Below are positions 1 to 13,244 of a stretch of 64,000 bases of DNA, piece by piece. Numbering within the stretch: position 1 is the first letter of the stretch; each line of letters starts with the position of its first letter. The DNA lies in the NCBI RefSeq assembly GCF_963662255.1, contig NW_026912217.1, forward strand, positions 1 through 64,000, given 5' to 3'. Origin of the DNA: Cinclus cinclus. Lineage: Eukaryota > Chordata > Aves > Passeriformes > Cinclidae. Position numbers and translations under genes: made by a program. Below the pieces are notes generated by a model. The model was not told the DNA's origin. It searched no databases and saw only the letters and a program-made list of their open reading frames with translations.

Positions 1-123
1 GACACCACAGGGGTTAAGAGAAGCAAGGATCCATTGTGACCCAAAGGATGCTAACAATCTAATGATCCCTTGTGACACCAGGGTTTGTAATAGGGCCAGG
101 GATGAATTGTGAAAGCATGTTGA

Positions 124-1062
124 TCAATAGAAGCGAGGAATTATTATGCCACCATGGAGGCCAAGAATCAAATGATTCATTGTGACATCAAGTGGCCTAA
201 AAGGGCATGGGATGCATTGTGACACCAAAGGGTTAAGAGAAGCAAGGAACCATTGTGACAGAATGGAGGCTATTAATCTCAGAATCCCTATTGACACCAG
301 AGGGCGCAAAAGGACCACGGATGAACTGTGACAGCATGGGGACCTATAGAAGCAAGGAACCATTATGACACCATGAAGGCCAAGAATCAAATGGTTCATT
401 GTAAGACCAAGTGGCCTAAAAGGGCTTGGAATGCATTGTGACACCACAGAGGTTAAGAGAAGCAAGGAACCATTGTGACCCAATGCAGGCTAACAATCTA
501 ATGATCCCTTGTGGCCCAAGGGGGTTGTAAAAGGCCAGGTATGAATTGTGAAATCATGGGGCATAATAAAACTTGGAAATATTATGACACCATAGAGGCC
601 AAGAATCAAATGATTCATTGTGACATCAAGTGGCCTAAAAGGGCATGGGATGCAATGTGACACCACAGAGGTTAAGAGAAGCAAGGAACCATTGTGACCC
701 AATGCAGGCTAAAAATCTAAGGATCCATTGTGACACGAGGAGTTCTAAAAGGGCCAGGGATGAATTGTGAAAGCATGGGGCACAATAAAAACATGGAAAG
801 ATTATGACACCATAGAGGCCAAGAATCAAATAATTCATTGTAACACCAAGTGGCCTAAAAGGGCATGGGATGCAATGTGACACCACAGAGGTTAAGAGAT
901 CAAGGATCCATTGTGACCCAATGGAGGCTAATAATCCCACGAACCCTTGTGACACCAATGGGCCTAAAAGGGCCAGGGATTAATTGTGAAAGCATGGGGC
1001 CCAATAGTAGCAAGGATCTATTATGCCACCGTGGAGGCCAAGAATCAAATAATTCTTTGTGA
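124..1062. repeat. Multi-monomer satellite block, copy 1
   Basis: This block recurs 3289 bp downstream at 3413-4351, a distance of about 15 monomers. It shares rare variants such as the GTTGATCAATAGAAGCGAGG unit and the CACGAGGAGTTCTAAAAG unit, which other monomers lack. This indicates duplication of multi-monomer segments rather than monomer-by-monomer turnover. The match is strongest from about 484 to 1062. Confidence 0.75.
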
Positions 1063-2271
1063 CATCAAGTGGCCTAAAAGGGCATGGGATGCATTGTGAC
1101 AGCACAGGGGTAAAGAGAAGCAAGGAACCATAGTGACCCAATGGAGGCTAATTATCCAAGGATCCCTTTCAACACAAGGGGGCTTAAAAGGGCCAGGGAT
1201 GAATTGTGACAGCACGGGGACCAATAGAAACAAGGAACTATTATGACACCATGGAGGCCAAGAAACAAATGATTCATTGTGACATCAAGTGGCCTAAAAG
1301 GGCATGGAATGCATTGTGACACCACAGAGGTTAAGAGAAGCAAGGAACCATTGTGACCCAAGGTAGGCTAACAATCTAATGATCCCTTGTGACACCAGTG
1401 GGCGAAAACGGACCACGGATGAGCTGTGAAATCATGGGGCACAATAAAAACATGGAAAGATTATGACACCATAGAGGCCAAGAAAGAAATAATTTATAGT
1501 AACACCAAGTGGCCTGAAAGGTCATGGGATGCATTGTGACACCACAGGGGTTAAGAGGAGCAAGGAAACATTGTGACACAAAGGATGCTAACAATCTAAT
1601 GATCCCTTGTGACACCAGGGGTCGGAAAAGGGCCAGGGATGGATTGTTACAGCATGGGGACCAATAAAAACATGGAAACATTATGACACCATAGAGACCA
1701 AGAATCAAATGATTCATTGTAACACCAAGTGGCCTAAAAGGGCATGGGATGCATTGTGACACCACTGGGGCTAAGGAAACTGAGGAACCATTGTGACAGA
1801 ATGGAGGCTATTAATCTAAGAATCTCTTTTGTCACCAGGGGGGGCAAAAGGACCACGGATGAACTGTGACAGCATGGGGACCTATAGAATCAAGGAACCA
1901 TTATGACACCATGAAGGCCAAGAATCAAATGATTCATTGGAACATCAAGTGGCCTAAAAGGGCATGGGATGCATTGTGACACCACAGAGGTTAAGAGAAG
2001 CAAGGAACCATTGTGACCCAATGCAGGCTAACAATCTAATGATCCATTGTGACACCAGGGGTTGTAATAGGGCCAGGGATGAATTGTGAAAGCATGGGGC
2101 ACAATAAAAACATGGAAATATTATGACTCCCTAGAGGTCAAGAATCAAATGATTCATTGTAACACCAAGTGGCCTAAAAGGGCATGGGATGCCTTGTGAC
2201 ACCACTGGGGCTACGGAAACTGAGGAACCATTGTGACAGAATGGAGGCTATTAATCTAAGAATCTCTTTTG

Positions 2272-2520
2272 TCACCAGGGGGGGCAAAAGGACAACGGAT
2301 GAACTGTGACATCATGGGGACCTATAGAAGGAACCATTATGACACCATGAAGGCCAAGAATCAAATAGTTCATTGTAAGACCAAGTGGCCTAAAAGGGCT
2401 TGGAATGCATTGTGACACCACAGAGGTTAAGAGAAGCAAGGATCCATTGTGACCCAATGGAGGCTAACAATCTAATGATCCATTGTGACACCAGGGGTTG
2501 TAAAAGGTCCAGGGATGAAT
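2272..2520. repeat. Satellite variant with 4-bp deletion, repeated in four places
   Basis: This monomer type carries CTATAGAAGGAACC where others read CTATAGAAGCAAGGAACC. It recurs near 3148-3390, 4680-4930 and 7536-7790, at distances that are whole multiples of the monomer (about 4, 11 and 24 units). It is a useful diagnostic variant for tracing block duplication. Confidence 0.7.
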
Positions 2521-3412
2521 TCTGAAAGCATGTTGATCAGTAGAAGCGAGGAAATATTATGACATCTTGGAGGCCAAGAATCAAATGATTCCTTGTGACA
2601 TCAAGTGGCCTAAAAGGGCAAGGGATGCATTGAGACACCAAAGGGGTTAAGGAAACTAAGGAACCATTGTGACAGAATGGAGGCTATTAATCTCAGAATC
2701 CCTATTGACACCAGGGGGCGCAAAAGGACCACGGATGAACTGTGACAGCATGGGGACCTATAGAATCAAGGAACCATTATGACACCATGAAGGCCAAGAA
2801 TCAAATGGTTCATTGTAAGACCAAGTGGCCTGAAAGGGCTTGGAATGCATTGTGACACCACAGAGGTTAAGAGAAGCAAAGAACCATTGTGACCCAATGC
2901 AGGCTAACAATCTAATGATCCATTGTGACACCAGGGGTTGTAATAGGGCCAGGGATGAATTGTGAAAGCATGGGGCACAATAAAAACATGGAAATATTAT
3001 GACACCATAGAGGTCAAGAATCAAATGATTCATTGTAACACCAAGTGGCCTAAAAGGGCATGGGATGCATTGTGACACCACTGGGGCTAAGGAAACTGAG
3101 GAACCATTGTGACAGAATGGAGGCTATTAATCTAAGAATCTCTTTTGTCACCAGTGGGGGCAAAAGGACAACGGATGAACTGTGACACCATGGGGACCTA
3201 TAGAAGGAACCATTATGACACCATGAAGGCCAAGAATCAAATGGTTCATTGTAAGACCAAGTGGCCTAAAAGGGCTTGGAATGCATTGTGACACCACAGA
3301 GGTTAAGAGAAGCAAGGAACCATTGTGACCCAATGGAGGCTAACAATCTAATGAACCATTGTGACACCAGGGGTTGTAAAAGGTCCAGGGATGAATTGTG
3401 AAAGCATGTTGA

Positions 3413-4351
3413 TCAATAGAAGCGAGGAACTATTATGCCACCATGGAGGCCAAGAATCAAATGATTCATTGTGACATCAAGTGGCCTAAAAGGGCATGGG
3501 ATGCATTGTGACACCACAGGGGTAAGAGAAGCAAGGAACCATTGTGACCCAATGCAGGCTAATAATCTAAGAATCCCTTTTGACACCAGGGGGCGAAAAA
3601 GGACCACGGATGAACTCTGACAGCATGGGGACCTATAGAAGCAAGGAACCATTATGACACCATGAAGGCCAAGAATCAAATGGTTCATTGTAAGACCAAG
3701 TGGCCTAAAAGGGCTTGGAATGCATTGTGACACCACAGAGGTTAAGAGAAGCAAGGAACCATTGTGACCCAATGCAGGCTAACAATCTAATGATCCATTG
3801 TGGCCCCAGGGGGTTGTAAAAGACCAGGTATGAATTGTGAAATCATGGGGCATAATAAAACATGGAAATATTATGACATCTTGGAGGCCAAGAATCAAAT
3901 GATTCATTGTGACATCAAGTGGCCTAAAAGGGCATGGGATGCAATGTGACACCACAGAGGTTAAGAGAAGCAAGGAACCATTGTGACCCAATGCAGGCTA
4001 AAAATCTAATGATCCATTGTCACACGAGGAGTTCTAAAAGGGCCAGGGATGAATTGTGAAAGCATGGGGCGCAATAAAAACATGGAAAGATTATGACACC
4101 ATAGAGGCCAAGAATCAAATAATTCATTGTAACACCAAGTGGCCTAAAAGGGCATGGGATGCATTGTGACACCACAGAGGTTAAGAGATCAAGGATCCAT
4201 TGTGACCCAATGGAGACTAATAATCCCACGATCCCTTGTGACACCATGGGGCCTAAAAGGGCCAGGGATTAATTGTGAAAGCATGGGGCCCAATAGTAGC
4301 AAGGATCTATTATGCCACCGTGGAGGCCAAGAATCTAATAATTCATTGTGA
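3413..4351. repeat. Multi-monomer satellite block, copy 2
   Basis: Second copy of the block at 124-1062. After about 4360 the pattern switches and instead resembles the monomers starting near 2630, so the array is a mosaic of block duplications rather than one regular higher-order repeat. Confidence 0.75.
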
Positions 4352-7300
4352 CATCAAGTGGCCTAAAGGGCATGGGATGCATTGAGACACCAAAGGGGTT
4401 AAGGAAACTAAGGAACCATTGTGACAGAATGGAGGCTATTAATCTCAGAATCCCTATTGACACCAGGGGGCGCAAAAGGACCACGGATGAACTGTGACAG
4501 CATGGGGACCTATAGAATCAAGGAACCATTATGACACCATGAAGGCCAAGAATCAAATGATTCATTGGAACATCAAGTGGCCTAAAAGGGCATGGGATGC
4601 ATTGTGACACTACTGGGGCTAAGGAAACTGAGGAACCATTGTGACAGAATGGAGGCTATTAATCTAAGAATCTCTTTTGTCACAAGGGGGGGCAAAAGGA
4701 CAACGGATGAACTGTGACATCATGGGGACCTATAGAAGGAACCATTATGACACCATGAAGGCCAAGAATCAAATAGTTCATTGTAAGACCAAGTGGCCTA
4801 AAAGGGCTTGGAATGCATTGTGACACCACAGAGGTTAAGAGAAGCAAGGATCCATTGTGACCCAATGGAGGCTAACAATCTAATGATCCATTGTGACACC
4901 AGGGGTTGTAAAAGGTCCAGGGATGAATTCTGAAAGCATGTTGATCAGTAGAAGCGAGGAAATATTATGACATCTTGGAGGCCAAGAATCAAATGATTCA
5001 TTGTGACATCAAGTGGCCTAAAAGTGCAAGGGATGCTTTGAGACACCAAAGGGGTTAAGGAAACTATGGAACCATTGTGACAGAATGGAGGCTATTAATC
5101 TCAGAATCCCTATTGACACCAGGGGGCGCAAAAGGACCACGGATGAACTGTGACAGCATGGGGACCTATAGAAGCAAGGAACCATTATGACACCATGAAG
5201 GCCAAGAATCAAATGATTCATTGGAACATCAAGTGGCCTAAAAGGGCATGGGATGCATTGTGACACCACAGAGGTTAAGAGAAGCAAGGAACCATTGTGA
5301 CCCAATGCAGGTTAACAATCTAATGATCCCTTGTGACACCCGGGGGCGTAAAAGGGCCAGGGATGAATTGTGAAAGCATGTTGATCAATAGAAGCGAGGA
5401 ACTAATTAGACACCATGGAGGCCAAGAATCAAATGATTCATTGTGACATCAAGTGGCCTAAAAGGGCATGGGATGCATTGTGACCCCACAGGGGCGAAGG
5501 AAATTAAGGAACCATTGTGACAGAATGGAGGCTAATAATCCCAGGATCCCTTTTGACACCAGGGGGCGCAAAAGGGCCAGGAATGAATTGTGAGAGCATG
5601 GGGCCCAATAGATACAATGAACTATTATGACACCATGGAGGCCAAGAATCTAATGATTCATTGTGACATCAAGTGGCCTAAAAGAGAATGGAATGCATTG
5701 TGACACCACAGAGGTTAAGAGAAGCAAGGATCCATTGTGACCCAATGGAGGCTAACAATCTAATGATCCCTTGTCACACAAGGTGTTGTAAAAGGGCCAG
5801 GGATGAATTGTTACAGCATGGGGCCCAAGAAAAACATGGAAACATTATGACACCATAGAGGCCAAGACTCAAATGATTCATTGTAACACCAAGTGGCCTA
5901 AAAGCCCATGGGATGCATTGTGACACCACAGAGGTTAAGAGAAGCAAGGAACCATTGTGACCCAATGCAGGCTAACCATCTAATGATCCCTTGTGACACC
6001 AGTGGGTGTAAACGGACCACGGATGAACTGTGAAATCATGGGGCACAATAAAAACATGGAAAGATTATGACACCATAGAGGCCAAGAATGAAATAATTCA
6101 TAGTAACACCAAGTGGCCTGAAAGGTCATGGGGTGCATTGTGACACCACAGGGGTTAAGAGAAGCAAGGAACCATTGTGACCCAATGCAGGCTAATAATA
6201 TAAGAATCCCTTTTGACAGCAGGGGGCGCAAAAGGACCACGGATGAACTCTGACAGCATGGGGACCTATAGAAGCAAGGAACCATTATGACACCATGAAG
6301 GCCAAGAATCAAATGGTTCATTGTAAGACGAAGTGGCCTAAAAGGGCTTGGAATGCATTGTGACACCACAGAGGTTAAGAGAAACAAGGAAACATTGTGA
6401 CCCAATGCAGGCTAACAATCTAATGATCCCTTGTGTCACCAGGGGGTATAAAAAGGGCCAGGGATGGATTGTTATAGCACGGGGACCAATGGAAGCAAGG
6501 ATCTATTATGCCACCATGGAGGCCAAGAATCAAATGATTCATTGTGACATCAAGTGGCCTAAAAGGTCATGGGATGCATTGTGACACCACAGAGGTTAAG
6601 AGAAGCAAGGAACCATTGTGACCCAATGCAGGCTAACAATCTAATGATCCCTTGTGACACCAATGGGCCTAAAAGGGCCAGGGATGAATTGTTACAGCAC
6701 GGGGACCGATAGAAGCAAGGATCTATTATGCCACCGTGGAGAACAAAATCAAATAATTCATTGTGACATCATGTGGGCTAAAAGGGCATGGGATGCATTG
6801 TGACACCACAGAGGTTAAGAGAAACAAGGAACCATTGTGACCCAATGCAGGCTAACAATCTACAAATCCCTTTTGACACCAGGGGGCCCAAAAGCTCCAG
6901 GGATGGATTGTTACAGCATGGGGCCCAATAGAAGCAAGGAACTATTATGACACCATGGAGGCCAACCATCAAATGATTCATTGTGACATCAAATGGCCTA
7001 AAAGGGCATGGAATGCATTGTGACACCACAGGGGCTAAGGAAACTAAGGAGGCATTGTGACAGAATGGAGGCTATTAATCTAAGAATCTCTTTTGTCACC
7101 AGGGGGCGCAAAAGGACCACGGATGAACTGTGACAGCATGGGGACCTATAGAAGCAAGGAACCATTATGACACCATGAAGGCCAAGAATCAAATGGTTCA
7201 TTGTAAGACCAAGTGGCCTAAAAGGGCTTGGAATGCATTGTGACACCACAGAGGTTAAGAGAAGCAAAGAACCATTGTGACCCAATGCAGGCTAACAATC

Positions 7301-8159
7301 TAATGATCCATTGTGACACCAGGGGTTGTATTAGGGCCAGGGATGAATTGTGAAAGCATGGGGCACAATAAAAACATGGAAATATTATGACACCGTAGAG
7401 GTCAAGAATCAAATGATTCATTGTAACACCAAGTGGCCTAAAAGGGCATGGGATGCATTGTGACACCACTGGGGCTAAGGAAACTGAGGAACCATTGTGA
7501 CAGAATGGAGGCTATTAATCTAAGAATCTCTTTTGTCACCAGGGGGGGCAAAAGGACAACGGATGAACTGTGACATCATGGGGACCTATAGAAGGAACCA
7601 TTATGACACCATGAAGGCCAAGAATCAAATAGTTCATTGTAAGACCAAGTGGCCTAAAAGGGCTTGGAAAGCATTGTGACACCACAGAGGTTAAGAGAAG
7701 CAAGGATCCATTGTGACCCAATGGAGGCTAACAATCTAATGAACCATTGTGACACCAGGTGTTGTAAAAGGTCCAGGGATGAATTGTGAAAGCATGTTGA
7801 TCAAGAGAAGCGAGGAACTATTATGCCACCATGGAGGCCAAGAATCAAATGATTCATTGTGACATCAAGTGGCCTAAAAGGGCATGGGATGCATTGTGAC
7901 ACCACAGGGGTTAAGAGAAGCAAGGAACCATTGTGACAGAATGGAGGCTATTAATCTCAGAATCCCTATTGACACCAGGGGGCGAAAAAGGACCACGGAT
8001 GAACTGTGACAGCATGGGGACCTATAGAAGCAAGGAACCATTATGACACCATGAAGGCCAAGAATCAAATGGTTCATTGTAACATCAAGTGGCCTAAAAG
8101 GGCATGGGATGCATTGTGACACCACAGAGGTTAAGAAAAGCAAGGAACCATTGTGACCC

Positions 8160-11100
8160 AAAGCAGGCTAACAATCTAATGATCCCTTGTGACACCAGGG
8201 GTTGTAAAAGGGCCAGGGAAGAATTGTGAAATCATGGGACAGAATAAAGCATGGAAAGATTATGACACCATAGAGGCCAAGAATCAAATGATTCATTGCG
8301 ACATCAAATGGTCTAAAAGTGAAAGGGATGCATTTTGACATCACAGGGGGTAAGAGAAGCAAGGAACCATTGTGACCCAATGGAGGCTAACAACCTAATG
8401 ATCCATTGTGCCACCAGGGGGCGAAAAAGGGCCAGGCATGGATTGTTACAGGATGGGGCCCAGGAAAAACATGGAAATATTATGACAACATAGAGACCAA
8501 GAATCAAATGATGCATTGTAACACCAAGTGGCCTAAAAGGCCATGGGATGCATTGCGACCCCACAGAGGTTAAGGGAAGCAAGAAACCATTGTGACCCAA
8601 TGCAGGCTAACAATCTAATGATCCCTTGTGACACCAATGGGCCCAAAAGGGCCAGGAATGAATTGTGAAACCATGGGGCTCATTAGAAACAAGGAACTAT
8701 TATGACATCAAGGAGGCCAAGAATCAAATGATTCATTGTGACATCAAGTGGCCTAAAAGGGCATGGGATGCAATGTGACAGCACAGGGGTTAAGAGAAGC
8801 AAGGATCCATTGTGACCCAATGGAGGCTAATTATCCCAGGATCCCTTTTGACACCAGGGGGCGTAAAAGGGCCAGGGATGAATTGTGAAATGATGGGACA
8901 CAATAAAAACATGGAAAGATTATGACACCATAGAGGCCAAGAATCAAATGATTCATTGTTGCACCAAGTGGCCTAAAAGGGCATGGGATGCATTGTGACA
9001 CCATAGGGGCTAAGACAAGCAAGGAACCATTGTGACCCAATGCAGGCGAACAATCTAATGATCCCTTGTGACACCAGGGGTTGTAAAATCGCCAGGGATG
9101 GATTGTTACTGCACGGGGACCAATAGAACCAAGGAACCATTATGCCACCATTGAGGCCAAGAATCAAATGATTCATTGTGACATCAAGTGGCCTAAAAGG
9201 GCATGGGATGCATTGTGACACCACAGAGGTTAAGAGAAGCAAGGAACCATTGTGACGCAAGGGAGGCTAATAGTCCAAGGATCCATTTCGACACCAAGGG
9301 GCTTCAAAGGGCCCGGGATGAATTGTGACAGCATAGGGCCCAATAGAAACAAGGAACTATTATGACACCATGGAGGCCAAGAATCAAATGATTCATTGTG
9401 ACATCAAGTGGCCTAAAAGTGCATGGAATGCATTGTGACACCACAGAGGTTAAGAAAAGCAAGGAACCATTGTGACCCAAGGGAGGCTAACAATCTAATG
9501 ATCCCTTGTGACACCAGGGGGCGAAAAAGAGCCAGGGATGAATTGTGACAGCATGGGGCCCAATAGAAACAAGGAACTATTATGCCACCATGGAGGCCAA
9601 GAATCAAATGATTCATTGTGACATCAAGTGGCCTAAAAGTGCATGGAATGCATTGTGACACCACAGAGGTAAAGAGAAGCAAGGAACCATTGTTACCCAA
9701 TGGAGGCTCGCAATCTAATGATCCCTTTTGACACCAGGGGGCCCAAAAGGGACAGGGATGGATTATGAAAGCATGGGGCCCTATTAAAACCTGGTACAAT
9801 TATGCCACCATAGAGGCCAAGAATCAAATGATTCATTGTGACTTCAAGTGGCCTAGAAGGACATGGAATGCATTGTGACACCACAGAGGTTAAGAGAAGC
9901 AAGGATCCGTAGTGACCCAATGCAGGCTAACAATCTAATGATCCCTTGTAACACCAATGGGCCTAAAAGTGCCAGGGATGAATTGTTACAGCACGGGGAC
10001 CAATAGAAGCAAGGATCGATTATGACACCATGGAGGCCAAGAATCAAATGATTCATTGTGACATCAAATGGCCTAAAAGTGAATGGGATGCATTGTGACA
10101 CCACAGAGGTTTAGAAAAGCAAGAAACCATTGTGACCCAAGGGAGGCTAACAATCTAAGGATCCCTTGTGACGCCAGGGGTTGTAAAAGGGCCAGGGAAG
10201 AATTGTGAAATCATGGTGCTCAATAGAAGCAAGGAACTATTATGACACCAAAGAGGCCAAGAATGAAATGATTCATTGTGACATCAAGTGGCCTAAAAGT
10301 GCATGGGATGCGTTATGACACCACAGGGGTGAAGGAAACTAAGGAACCATTGTGACCCAATGCAGGCTAACAATCTAAGAATCCCTTTTGACACCAGGGG
10401 GCGCAAAAGGACCACGGATGAACTGTGACAGCATAGGGCCCAATAGAAGCAAGGAACCATTATGACACCATGAAGGCCAAGAATCAAATGATTCATTGTG
10501 ACATCAAATGGCCTAAAAGTGAATGGGATGCATTGTGACACCACAGGGGTTAAGAGAAGCAAGGAACCATTGTGTCCCAAGGGAGGCTAACAATCTAATG
10601 ATCCCTTGTGACACCAGGGGGCGTAAAAGGGCCAGGAAGGGATTGTTACAGCATGGGGCCCAAGAAAAACATGGAAACATTATGACACCATAGAGGCCAA
10701 GAATCAGATGATTCATTGTAACACCAAGTGGCCTAAAAGGCCATGGGATGCATTGTGACACCACAGAGGTTAAGAGAAGCAAGAAACCATTGTGACCCAA
10801 GGGAGGCTAACAATCTAATGATCCCTTGTGACACCTGGAGTTGTAATAGGGCCAGGGATGAATTGTGAAAGCATGGGGCTCAATAGAAGCAAGGAACTAT
10901 TATGCCACCATAGAGGCCAAGAATCAAATGATTCATTGTGACATCAAGTGGCCTAAAAGGGCATGGGATGCGTTGTGACAGCACAGGGGTTAAGAGAAGC
11001 AAGGAACCATTGTTACCCAATGGAGTCTAACAATCTAATGATCCCTTGTGACACCAATGGGCCAAAAATGTCCAGGAATGAATTGTGGCACCATGGGGCC

Positions 11101-11403
11101 CAATAGAAACAAGGAAATATTATGACACCATGAAGGCCAACAATGAAATGAGTTATTGTGACATAAAGTGGCCTAAAAGTGAGTGGGATGCATTGTGACA
11201 CCACAGAGGTTAAGAGAAGCAAGGATCCATTGTGACCCAATGCAGGTTAATAATCTAAGGATTCGTTTTGACACCAGGGGGTGAAAAAAGGACCAGGGAT
11301 GAATTTGACCGCATGGGGCCCTATAGAAGCAAGGAAGCATTATGCCACCATGGCGGCCAAGAATCAAATGATTCATTGTGACCTCAAATGGCCTAAAAGG
11401 GTA
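8160..11403. repeat. Diverged, gene-proximal edge of the satellite
   Basis: Here monomers keep an exact 220-bp period, but each carries its own substitutions and I see no repeated multi-monomer block, unlike 1-8100. This is the usual look of an old array edge that escapes homogenisation. The last monomer breaks off after CCTAAAAGG and unique GC-rich kinase intron sequence begins. Confidence 0.6.
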
Positions 11404-11531
11404 GCCGGGAGCCCTGCAAGGAGAGCGGGCGTGGGTTGAGCGGGGGATGCAGAGCATCCCAGGCTGGCTGAGGCATTCCAGAGCCCTGGCACGGCCTCAG
11501 CCCCACTGACGGCATCGTGGTCCTCACGCAG

Positions 11532-12988
11532 CCCAACGGCGCCCGTGCGCCCCTGGAGGTCGTGCTGCTGGACAAGGTGTCCACTGGGTTCCGTGGAGTA
11601 ATTCAGCTCCTGGAGTGGTTGGAGCTGCCCAGCTGCGTCTTGTTGGTGCTGGAGCGTCCCGAGCCATGTCAGGACCTCTTGGATTTCATCGTGGCTCGGG
11701 GCTCCCTGCCGGAGGAGGAGGCGCGGGGGCTGTTCCGCCAGGTGCTGGAGGCCGTGCGGCACTGCAGCAGCTGCGGGGTCCTGCACCGCGACATCAAACC
11801 TAGCAACATCCTCATCGACCTGGCCACCGGACAGGCCAAACTGATTGACTTTGGCTGTGGCACCTTCCTCCAGGACACACTCTACACCCAGTTTGCAGGT
11901 GAGCCCAGCCTGGGGGATGCCCCTGGGCATCTCATGGCCCAGCCTGACTGTGGCACCCCGCTTGGATTCCCCGCTTTGCTGCAGGTCATGGGATTGCTTC
12001 TCCTGCACCAAAAGTTGCTTTTGAGTGGGGATCAGAGGGGAGCCAGCTCCCAGCCCTGCCAACGGCATTCACCACCCACTCAGCCGTGGCTGGAGCTGGG
12101 GCAGCCAGCCCGACACAAACCCCCTGGGGGGAGCAGAGAGGGGGCTCAGACCTGTGCACGGCTCCGTTTGGTGTGCAGGCGAGGAAGGGCTTGGACTGCT
12201 TTGCTGCCCCTGTTTGCCTTGGCTCGTTAATGTTTATTGGGGGCAATGCAAGCAGAGGGGAGAGTGGGTTTTTCCCACCCCTGGGTGGGTTTTTCTTCTG
12301 GGTGTCATGGTTGGGCCTTCCCAGGGCTTCTGCTGCCCTCTCCCAACACCAGTGGTTTCTTTTCCGTCCCTCCTTTTTGTACGCCGGAGTCAGGTGTTGG
12401 TGACGAGGCAGCGGGTCACTCCTGTGCCACTGGTGCGGTCCCCCCAATCCCAGGGATGCTGGGGCGAGGCGCTGGGAGCAGCAGCATCCCCGTGATGAGC
12501 TCCATCTGTATTCCATAGGGACACGGTCCTACAGCCCCCCAGAGTGGACCCACCTGAAATGCTACCACGGCGAGGCAGCAACGGTCTGGTCCCTGGGTAT
12601 CCTGCTGTACCAGATGGTCTGCGGGAAGCACCCGTTCAAGAAGGGCCGGGACATCGTCTGGGGCCAGCTCATGTTCCCACGAGGGCTCTCTCAAGGTGAA
12701 TCCTCATCTCTGGGATGTGGCACATGTCCTGCTCTCCTGCTCTCCTCCAAAACAGGGAATTGACTGCAAAGCTCAGGCCCAGCTCTGAGCAGATCCAGCA
12801 GAGCCTGGGCACGGGAACAGTGGGGCAAAGTGAACAGGATCCTCCTCCAGCTGACCGGTGATTTGTGGTTTCTCTCCCCAGAGTGCCAAGATGTTATCAG
12901 ATGGTGTTTATGCATGCACTCCATGGACAGGCCATCTTTGGAAGATCTCTTCTATGACCCCTGGCTGCAGGGTGTTCACCTGCCCTAG
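11532..12988 (+). pseudogene. PIM1-like: PIM1-like serine/threonine kinase, 5'-truncated copy with normal HRD loop
   Basis: Three exons remain: 11532-11898, 12519-12695 and 12882-12988 (stop TAG at 12986). All have proper AG acceptors and, between exons, GT donors, and they read in frame. They encode the kinase from the PNG motif after the ATP-lysine exon, through the C helix region, hinge, catalytic loop HRDIKPSN (Asp codon 11790-11792), DFG, the PIM-type SPPEW motif and the C-lobe, ending GVHLP. The three upstream exons with the start codon, glycine loop and VAIK lysine are absent because the satellite begins at 11404 in the preceding intron. PIM kinases phosphorylate Ser/Thr on survival and growth regulators. 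This piece cannot make an active kinase alone, although its reading frame is open. It is the mirror copy of the complete gene at 42801-45290. Confidence 0.85.
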
Positions 12989-13244
12989 AAGATGGGAGAG
13001 ATTCACAGGCACCGTTTGATCCGGGAGCCTGGATCAAACAGCTCCACACGTGTCTTGGTGATAAGAAGCAAAGAAACACAGACTTTTTTCTCCTGCCTGT
13101 ACCATGGAGCAGGGGTCATCAGATGGGAACGTCCGTTCTGGAGCTGAGCTGGTCTTGCAAGCACTGGCGGCCACCATGCATCCTGGTTTTACTTGTCCTG
13201 CTTCAGTGATGGCTGAGTCCCTGGGCAGAACACTGACAGCCTGG

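Larger units (their letters stand above)
1..11403. repeat. Satellite DNA array, ~220-bp monomer built of six ~37-bp units
   Basis: The whole stretch is a head-to-tail array of about 52 monomers of about 220 bp; in the gene-proximal part, equivalent points fall exactly 220 bp apart (for example 10580 and 10800). Each monomer splits into six related units of 34-38 bp that begin with variants of ATTGTGACACCA. Examples are ATTGTGACACCACAGAGG, ATTGTGACCCAATGCAGG, CTTGTGACACCAGGGG, TTGTGAAAGCATGGGG, TATGACACCATAGAGGCC and ATTGTGACATCAAGTGGCC. The array enters from outside the window and stops abruptly at 11403. I do not recognise it as a named family. CpG is scarce. The many stop-poor minus-strand frames come from repeat reading and are not genes. 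Confidence 0.95.

Noticed and set aside
1..11403. CRISPR array
   Set aside because: The repeats are contiguous with no unique spacers, and the genome is eukaryotic. This is satellite DNA.
1..11403. CENP-B box-bearing centromeric satellite
   Set aside because: I found no sequence resembling the CENP-B box, and CpG is nearly absent. A centromeric role cannot be supported from sequence.
124..11457. Dozens of minus-strand open frames reading like MGHNGSLLLLTSVVSQCIP repeats
   Set aside because: They are translations of the satellite. The period is not a multiple of three, so frames change from monomer to monomer. Their similarity only reflects DNA repetition; there is no conserved start context, splice signal or known domain.
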